A stretch of DNA of 36,750 nucleotides from UBA1049 sp964525815 (GTDB taxonomy: Bacteria; Bacillota; Clostridia; Oscillospirales; CAG-382), in the NCBI GenBank assembly GCA_964525815.1, contig CAZGJQ010000009.1, forward strand, positions 1 through 36,750, in the 5' to 3' direction. The translations under genes and the position numbers were made by a program. This document shows positions 32,030-36,750 of this stretch, in pieces (positions within the stretch are counted from its first letter, which is position 1; each line of letters begins with the position of its first letter). The notes under the pieces are model-generated. The model had not been told where the DNA came from. It made no database searches and saw only the letters and a list, made by a program, of their open reading frames with translations.

Positions 32030-32762
32030 TGTTTTTTTACAGCTCAGAGGCTTTTTCGATAGCAGAAGCAGAGCGGCGGACGCTCTAAGCAAGGGTCTTG
32101 TTGAGGTAAACGGCGTTATAGTTAAAAAGCCTTCTTTTATGGTGGAGGACGGGGTTATTATCTCCGTTTTAACACAAAAAAGCTATATATCAAGAGCATA
32201 TGCCAAGCTCGCCTTCGCACTGGACGAGTTTGAGGTAAACCCGGCGGGCCGTATCGCAGTCGATATCGGCGCTTCGACCGGTGGCTTTACCCAATGTCTT
32301 TTGGAGCGAAACGCCAAAAAGGTCTATGCCGTTGATGTGGGAAGGGGTCAGCTTCATCCCAGCCTTAGAAAAGACAGCAGGGTGGTTAATTTGGAATCGG
32401 TTAACGCCCGTTATATAGAAAAAAACGATTTTGATGACGAGCTTACTCTTGCGGTTATGGATGTTTCGTTTATATCCCAGAGCAAGATTTACCCGGCTCT
32501 GTCAGATATACTTATACCGGGCGGTTATCTTATCAGCTTAGTCAAGCCGCAGTTCGAGGCGGGCAGAGAGAATATCGGAAAAAACGGAATCGTAAAGGAC
32601 AAAGACGGCAGGCTGATAGAGCGCATTAAGCAAGAATTAAGCATTACCGCCGCAGAGCACGGTCTTTGTATAAAGGACTTTGCCGACTCTCCTGTCTTAG
32701 GCGGGGACGGAAACAAGGAGTATCTCGCCTTATTCAAAAAGGAAAAGGAATGGTCACAATGA
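32013..32762 (+). CDS. tlyA: TlyA family rRNA 2'-O-methyltransferase/hemolysin-like protein
   Basis: TlyA proteins methylate ribose groups of rRNA using S-adenosylmethionine; the hemolysin label is historical. The 249-residue product has an N-terminal S4 domain (about 1-58, RLDVFLQLRGFFDSRSRAAD) and a Rossmann FtsJ-like domain with the SAM motif VDIGASTGGFTQCLL (about 83-97), AVMDVSFISQSKI and LVKPQFEAGRE. I start at the ATG at 32013, which begins with the usual MKYRLD; a TTG at 32004 is in frame. It overlaps the dxs end by 17 bp and its stop overlaps nadK (ATGA). Confidence 0.94.
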   Translation: MKYRLDVFLQLRGFFDSRSRAADALSKGLVEVNGVIVKKPSFMVEDGVIISVLTQKSYISRAYAKLAFALDEFEVNPAGRIAVDIGASTGGFTQCLLERNAKKVYAVDVGRGQLHPSLRKDSRVVNLESVNARYIEKNDFDDELTLAVMDVSFISQSKIYPALSDILIPGGYLISLVKPQFEAGRENIGKNGIVKDKDGRLIERIKQELSITAAEHGLCIKDFADSPVLGGDGNKEYLALFKKEKEWSQ

Positions 32763-33613
32763 TTCAGCCCGTAAAAAAGGTTTTTTTATACCCGAACATG
32801 CAGAAAACGCATTGCGCTCGGGCTGTGGCTGGAGTGACCGAAAAGCTGCGTTCTCTCGGGATGCTTACGGTAATGTCCGATAATAACAGGGCGATTCTTG
32901 ATGCGGACATATATCTTCCGGAATACAAGGCGTTTGAGGAAAGCGACATAGCCGTGGTTTTAGGCGGAGACGGCACGATGCTCTCGGCGGCGCATATAGC
33001 CTGCGAGACCGACACCCCTCTCCTCGGTATAAATCTCGGAACCTTAGGCTATATGAGCGAGCTGGAGATAAGCGATATAGATTTACTGGATAAGTTGCTT
33101 GGCGATGTTTTTTATAACGGAAGAATGATGCTTACCGTTTCTGCCTGCCGAAAGGGAGAAGCGGTTACGGAATATACCGCCCTTAACGAGGCAATCATAT
33201 CAAGGGGAGCGGTAGCCAGCATGGTAGGCTTGAGTCTTAACTGCGACGGTGCGCTGGTAAACGACTACAGAGCGGACGGTCTTATTATATCCACCCCGAC
33301 AGGCTCAAGCGCCTACTCCATGTCTGCGGGAGGTCCGATTATAGACCCCAAGCTGGATGCCTTTTGCGTTTGCCCCATATGCTCTCATTCGCTTGCCGGC
33401 TCAAGAGCGTTGCTGTTCTCGCCCCGCTCGGAAATAGAGGTTACCCCTTTTTCCGAAAAAGGCGGGGATATAATTCTTACCGTTGACGGACGCTATTCCT
33501 TCCCGCTTGAGGACGGGGACAGCGTAATAATTAAAAAAAGCAAAAAAACCACCCGCTTTATAAAGCTGAAAAAGGATGCGTTCTACACGGCGTTAAAGCG
33601 CAAGCTCGGCTGA
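32759..33613 (+). CDS. nadK: NAD kinase
   Basis: NAD kinase phosphorylates NAD to NADP with ATP or polyphosphate. The 284-residue product has GGDGT (69-73, with the catalytic aspartate), NLGTLGYMSELE, ALNEAIISRG and TPTGSSAYSMSAGGPIIDP, all family motifs. I chose the ATG at 32759, which overlaps the tlyA stop by ATGA and has AAAAGG about 10 nt upstream; an ATG at 32750 is in frame three codons earlier. Confidence 0.95.
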   Translation: MIQPVKKVFLYPNMQKTHCARAVAGVTEKLRSLGMLTVMSDNNRAILDADIYLPEYKAFEESDIAVVLGGDGTMLSAAHIACETDTPLLGINLGTLGYMSELEISDIDLLDKLLGDVFYNGRMMLTVSACRKGEAVTEYTALNEAIISRGAVASMVGLSLNCDGALVNDYRADGLIISTPTGSSAYSMSAGGPIIDPKLDAFCVCPICSHSLAGSRALLFSPRSEIEVTPFSEKGGDIILTVDGRYSFPLEDGDSVIIKKSKKTTRFIKLKKDAFYTALKRKLG

Positions 33614-33619
33614 CACATT

Positions 33620-33647
33620 TTGTTTCTAATGTAAATCAGAATATAAT
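33620..33647 (+). promoter_or_regulatory. Possible internal promoter ahead of argR
   Basis: TTGTTT (33620-33625) and TATAAT (33642-33647) are 16 bp apart in the 68-bp space between nadK and argR. The -10 is a perfect match but the -35 is weak. I see no convincing ARG-box palindrome. Confidence 0.45.
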
Positions 33648-33681
33648 CCTGTATTTTTCTCGAAAGGAACGAGGTGCCACG

Positions 33682-34143
33682 GTGAAAACAAAACGGCAGA
33701 AGGCTATATTGGATTTTATCTCAAAACAGGACATTGATACCCAGGAGGAGCTGCAGCTAAGACTCAGAATGGCCGGTTTTGAGGTTACACAGGCTACAAT
33801 CTCAAGGGATATAAGGGAGCTCGGGCTTGTAAAAACGGCTTCCGGAAAAGGAAAATATAAATATATTCAGGATGCTGCCAAGGAAAAGGAAAGCATTATC
33901 GGCAAGTTTTCCGCAATACTCACTCAGGCGATGCAATCTGTGGACTATGCAAAAAACCTGGTTGTAATTAAGACCTTTACGGGTATGGGCGGAGCGGCGG
34001 GAGCCGCTGTGGATTCCATGGAGCTGCAGGGGGTAATCGGTTCTCTCGCCGGAGACGATACTTTGCTGGTCATAACCCGGGACGACGAGACCGCCGTTAG
34101 GCTGTATGAGAGTTTCAACGGTCTATTAAGACAGAATGATTGA
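33682..34143 (+). CDS. argR: Arginine repressor ArgR/AhrC
   Basis: ArgR is a hexameric repressor that senses arginine and controls its synthesis and breakdown. The 153-residue product has the N-terminal winged helix with TQEELQLRLRMAGFEVTQAT and ISRDIRELGLVK, a short linker, and the C-terminal ligand domain with GAAGAAVD and GDDTLLVITRD, the arginine-binding and trimer motifs. The start is a GTG at 33682 with GAGGTG 5 nt upstream. The stop is 2 bp ahead of the recN ATG. Pairing with recN is conserved across Firmicutes. Confidence 0.96.
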   Translation: MKTKRQKAILDFISKQDIDTQEELQLRLRMAGFEVTQATISRDIRELGLVKTASGKGKYKYIQDAAKEKESIIGKFSAILTQAMQSVDYAKNLVVIKTFTGMGGAAGAAVDSMELQGVIGSLAGDDTLLVITRDDETAVRLYESFNGLLRQND

Positions 34144-34145
34144 TT

Positions 34146-35825
34146 ATGCTTACATCTATACATATAGAAAACATCGCTCTTATAAAGAATATTGACATTT
34201 CCTTAGGTAACGGCTTCAACGTACTGACCGGTGAGACCGGAGCGGGCAAAAGCATTATTATAGACGCTCTGTCCCTGCTCTGCGGCGCACGCAGCGACCG
34301 GAGCATTATACGCTCGGGAGAGGAAAGCGCATTGGTGGAGGGTATCTTCACCGATTTGAGCGATGAGACCTTGAATGCCCTTCGGACGCTGGAGGTTCAT
34401 CCCGACGAGGACGGTCTTTTACTCCTGCAAAGACGGCTGGGCAGCGACGGTCGGTCTGTCGCAAGAATTAATTCGCGTCAGGTTCCCGTTTCTAAGCTAA
34501 GGGAGGTATCCTCTGTTTTGGTTGCCATACACGGTCAGCAGGACACCCAAATACTGGCGGACGAGCAAGAGCAATTACAGCTTCTGGACGCCTTTGCCCG
34601 TAACGGCGATATATATGACGAGTACCGCAACGAATACAAAAAATATACCGCTCTGATAGAAAAAAAGCGCTCCATAAGCCGCTCGGAGGACGAAAAGAGC
34701 TTCCGACTGGATATGATAAGCTACAAGCTGGACGAAATCGAAAAAGCTAATCTCTCTTCGGACGAGGAAGCGAGGCTTAACGCCGAGCGCACAATGCTCT
34801 CAAACAGTGAGAAAATAATATTAAACGCAAACGAGACCTTTGACAATCTTTACCGTTCGCAGAACAGTGCCTCGGACAGGTTGTCCGCCGCACTTTATTC
34901 CTTAAGAGCGCTCTCCGGTATAGTGCCGGAAGCGGACGGCTTGATTGAACGTCTTACCGAGCTTAAGTACGAGCTGGATGACATATCTGAGCAGATGCGC
35001 CCCTATACGGAGCCGGACGGTGAGGACCCGGTCAAAAGACTGGATGCCGTTGAGGAGCGGCTGGAGCAAATAAATTCCTTAAAGCGCAAGTACAAAAGCG
35101 ATATAGAGGGAATACTAAATGAGTACGATAAGCTCAGGGAGGAGAAGGAGGGCATTGAGTATGCCGCCGAGCTGCTTGAGCAAACGGAAAAACAGATAAG
35201 GGAGCAATTAACCGTTCTCAGCGAAAAAGCAGAAGCGTTAAACGCCTCGAGAAAGGAAGCCGCCGCCGCTCTTATAAATAGAGTAGAAGAAGCCCTCTCC
35301 TTTTTGGATATGCCGTCGGTTAAGTTTGATATAGAGTTTATAAAAAAGGATTTTTGCAATGACGGCAATGTTTCGTTAAGCTTTTTGATAAGCGCAAATG
35401 TCGGAGAGGCTCCCAAGCCCATTGCTAAAATAGCCTCGGGCGGGGAGCTGTCCCGTCTTATGCTTGCGCTTAAGAGCATTCCCGCAGGCGATAACATACC
35501 CGTGATGATTTTTGACGAAATAGACAGCGGAATATCGGGTAAAACAAGCGATAAAATAGGAATCAAGCTCTCCGAAGCCGCTAAGTCAAGTCAGAGCCAG
35601 ATAATATGTGTTACCCATTCGGCGCAGATAGCGGCACGTGCGGACATTCATATGTTGATATCCAAGCAGGAAGCGGACGGAAGAACGATAACAAGGGTTA
35701 AAGAGCTGAAGGGTGAGGATAGAGCCGATGAAATAGCACGGATTATCGGAGGTGTTGATATTACCGATACAGTTCGCAAAACGGCCGAGGAAATGCTGCT
35801 CAAGCAAAATCAATCCGACAAATAA
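34146..35825 (+). CDS. recN: DNA repair protein RecN
   Basis: RecN is an SMC-like ATPase that gathers and protects double-strand DNA ends. The 559-residue product has Walker A (GETGAGKS, 29-36), a long central coiled coil (about 160-370), the ABC signature IASGGELSRLMLALKSI, Walker B with IPVMIFDEIDSGISGKTS, and THSAQIAARAD near the end. The ATG at 34146 begins MLTSIHIENIALI, the usual RecN start; a TTG at 34140 is in frame. Translation is probably coupled to argR, as no clear SD is present. Confidence 0.96.
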   Translation: MLTSIHIENIALIKNIDISLGNGFNVLTGETGAGKSIIIDALSLLCGARSDRSIIRSGEESALVEGIFTDLSDETLNALRTLEVHPDEDGLLLLQRRLGSDGRSVARINSRQVPVSKLREVSSVLVAIHGQQDTQILADEQEQLQLLDAFARNGDIYDEYRNEYKKYTALIEKKRSISRSEDEKSFRLDMISYKLDEIEKANLSSDEEARLNAERTMLSNSEKIILNANETFDNLYRSQNSASDRLSAALYSLRALSGIVPEADGLIERLTELKYELDDISEQMRPYTEPDGEDPVKRLDAVEERLEQINSLKRKYKSDIEGILNEYDKLREEKEGIEYAAELLEQTEKQIREQLTVLSEKAEALNASRKEAAAALINRVEEALSFLDMPSVKFDIEFIKKDFCNDGNVSLSFLISANVGEAPKPIAKIASGGELSRLMLALKSIPAGDNIPVMIFDEIDSGISGKTSDKIGIKLSEAAKSSQSQIICVTHSAQIAARADIHMLISKQEADGRTITRVKELKGEDRADEIARIIGGVDITDTVRKTAEEMLLKQNQSDK

Positions 35826-35839
35826 AACATGAGGTAATT

Positions 35840-36133
35840 ATGATTTCCACAAAACAGCGTGCATTCTTGCGCTCAGTAGCAAACCGCACCGAGACCTTTC
35901 ATCAAATAGGCAAAAACGGCATAACAGACAACCTCATCAAAACGCTTTCGGACGCCTTGGAGGCAAGGGAGCTTATAAAAATACAGGTTCTTGAGACCTG
36001 TCCCCAAGCACCTAAGGATATTATGACCGCTTTATGCACCGCACTGAGCTGTGAGCTGGTACAGGTTATAGGCAGAAAGGTTGTTGTTTACCGCCCCTCT
36101 GTGAAGCAGCCCGTTATTATTCTGCCCTCATGA
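35840..36133 (+). CDS. yhbY: YhbY/CRM-domain RNA-binding protein (YqeI)
   Basis: The 97-residue product is a single CRM (CRS1-YhbY) domain: TKQRAFLRSVANRT, the GxxG loop within QIGKNGITDNLIKTLSDALE, ELIKIQVLE and VQVIGRKVVVYR. YhbY associates with pre-50S ribosomal particles in bacteria. GAGGTAATT precedes the ATG. The gene is 14 bp after recN and directly upstream of nadD, matching yqeI-nadD in Bacillus. Confidence 0.94.
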   Translation: MISTKQRAFLRSVANRTETFHQIGKNGITDNLIKTLSDALEARELIKIQVLETCPQAPKDIMTALCTALSCELVQVIGRKVVVYRPSVKQPVIILPS

Positions 36134-36149
36134 TAATTCAGGTGAAGGA

Positions 36150-36731
36150 ATGAGAACAGGTATTTTCGGTGGAACCTTCAATCCCGTGCATATCGGGCAT
36201 GTTCGAGCGGCGGAGGCGTTTGTTTCCGAGCTCCGACTTGACCGTCTTTTTGTTATTCCGAATTATATAGCTCCGCTTAAGGACACTAAGGAAAACGACT
36301 ACACATCTGCGGAGGATCGGCTTACAATGCTAAAAATCGCTTTTGCGGAAATGAAAAAGACGGAGATAAGCGACCTTGAGCTAAAAAGCGGAGGAACCAG
36401 CTATACATATAAGACAATCGCTTACTTAAAGGAGACTTTTCCCTCAGACACGCTTTTTTTATTGATCGGGGATGACAACCTTTTAATATTCAGAAAATGG
36501 GTACGCTTTGAGTATATAATCGATAATTGCACGCTGTGCGTGGCAGCTCGCTCCGGCGCTGATGTTAAAAGGGAGACAGAACTGCTGCAAAAAAAATATA
36601 ATGCAAATATAAAAATGCTCTCCTTCCGCCCTACCGTCATATCCTCGACGGAGCTGCGAGGAGAGCTGAACGCAGATTATATTCCCGAGCGGGTTTATGC
36701 GTATATTAAAGAAAAAGGGCTCTACAAATGA
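36150..36731 (+). CDS. nadD: Nicotinate-nucleotide adenylyltransferase
   Basis: NadD makes deamido-NAD from nicotinate mononucleotide and ATP. The 193-residue product has GIFGGTFNPVHIGHVRAAEA (the GxFxPxHxGH nucleotidyl-transfer motif), FVIPNYIAPLKD, LLIGDDNL and the closing ISSTELR. Its stop overlaps the next ATG (ATGA). With nadK upstream in the same cluster it links two steps of NAD(P) supply. Confidence 0.96.
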   Translation: MRTGIFGGTFNPVHIGHVRAAEAFVSELRLDRLFVIPNYIAPLKDTKENDYTSAEDRLTMLKIAFAEMKKTEISDLELKSGGTSYTYKTIAYLKETFPSDTLFLLIGDDNLLIFRKWVRFEYIIDNCTLCVAARSGADVKRETELLQKKYNANIKMLSFRPTVISSTELRGELNADYIPERVYAYIKEKGLYK

Positions 36732-36750
36732 CCGTAAACGAAAAGATTAT
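36728..36750 (+). CDS. 5' end of a downstream gene, probably YqeK-type HD-domain phosphatase (partial)
   Basis: An ATG inside the ATGA overlap with nadD opens a frame reading MTVNEKI up to the window edge. In Firmicutes nadD is usually followed by yqeK, an HD-domain diadenosine tetraphosphatase, then rsfS. Only seven codons are visible, so the identity comes from gene order alone. Confidence 0.5.

Overview
This window reads as chromosomal core DNA from an anaerobic, low-to-moderate-GC Gram-positive bacterium, most likely an uncultured member of the Clostridia. The case rests on gene content and order: nusB-xseA-xseB-ispA-dxs-tlyA-nadK-argR-recN and yhbY-nadD-yqeK blocks of Firmicutes type, a ytfI/ytfJ (GerW) pair, scpA-scpB, ribonuclease J, strong purine-rich Shine-Dalgarno (SD) sites, sigma-A promoters and several TTG starts. 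No rRNA, tRNA, IS element, CRISPR array or intact prophage is visible.

Layout. (1) 1-5.3 kb: a surface-anchored glycerophosphodiesterase faces a membrane-anchored PASTA/Big2/leucine-rich-repeat protein, followed by a DUF2007 protein. (2) 5.4-8.1 kb: a DUF1836 regulator, an NfeD-like protein and a flotillin, from one consensus promoter to one terminator. (3) 8.2-9.4 kb: a two-gene chromate-transporter-family pair. (4) 9.4-15.2 kb: murA diverges from an operon of ribonuclease J, an SDR reductase (perhaps the EF-P 5-aminopentanone reductase) and a WYL regulator; a small phage-like protein follows. (5) 15.2-25.6 kb, all on the minus strand: gpmI, an M50 protease, scpA, scpB, ytfI, ytfJ, dacF, an rluB-type pseudouridine synthase, a VanZ-like protein, a large lipoprotein and a PHP phosphoesterase. 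(6) 25.7 kb to the end, plus strand: nusB, xseA, xseB, ispA, a 0.65-kb structured non-coding region, oapA, dxs, tlyA, nadK, argR, recN, yhbY, nadD and the start of a probable yqeK.

The most striking element is the stretch at about 28.7-29.4 kb between ispA and dxs. It has its own promoter (TTGATA, 17 bp, extended TATAAT), lacks a convincing coding frame, contains many local inverted repeats, and is followed by a small multi-pass membrane protein with a DxxxD motif. This matches the genetic setting of the OLE (Ornate, Large, Extremophilic) RNA and its membrane partner OapA. OLE is a described class, so the novelty would be this copy and its host.

Smaller regulatory signals are less expected: a GU-wobble hairpin that buries an SD in the murA leader, a 10-bp inverted repeat that covers the likely dacF SD, and a 14-bp hairpin with TATAAT in its loop before the phage-like gene. 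Together the genes cover cell-wall synthesis and trimming (murA, dacF), membrane organisation (flotillin/NfeD), chromosome segregation and repair (scpAB, recN, xseAB), isoprenoid precursors (dxs, ispA), RNA processing and modification (rnj, rluB, tlyA, yhbY) and NAD metabolism (nadK, nadD).
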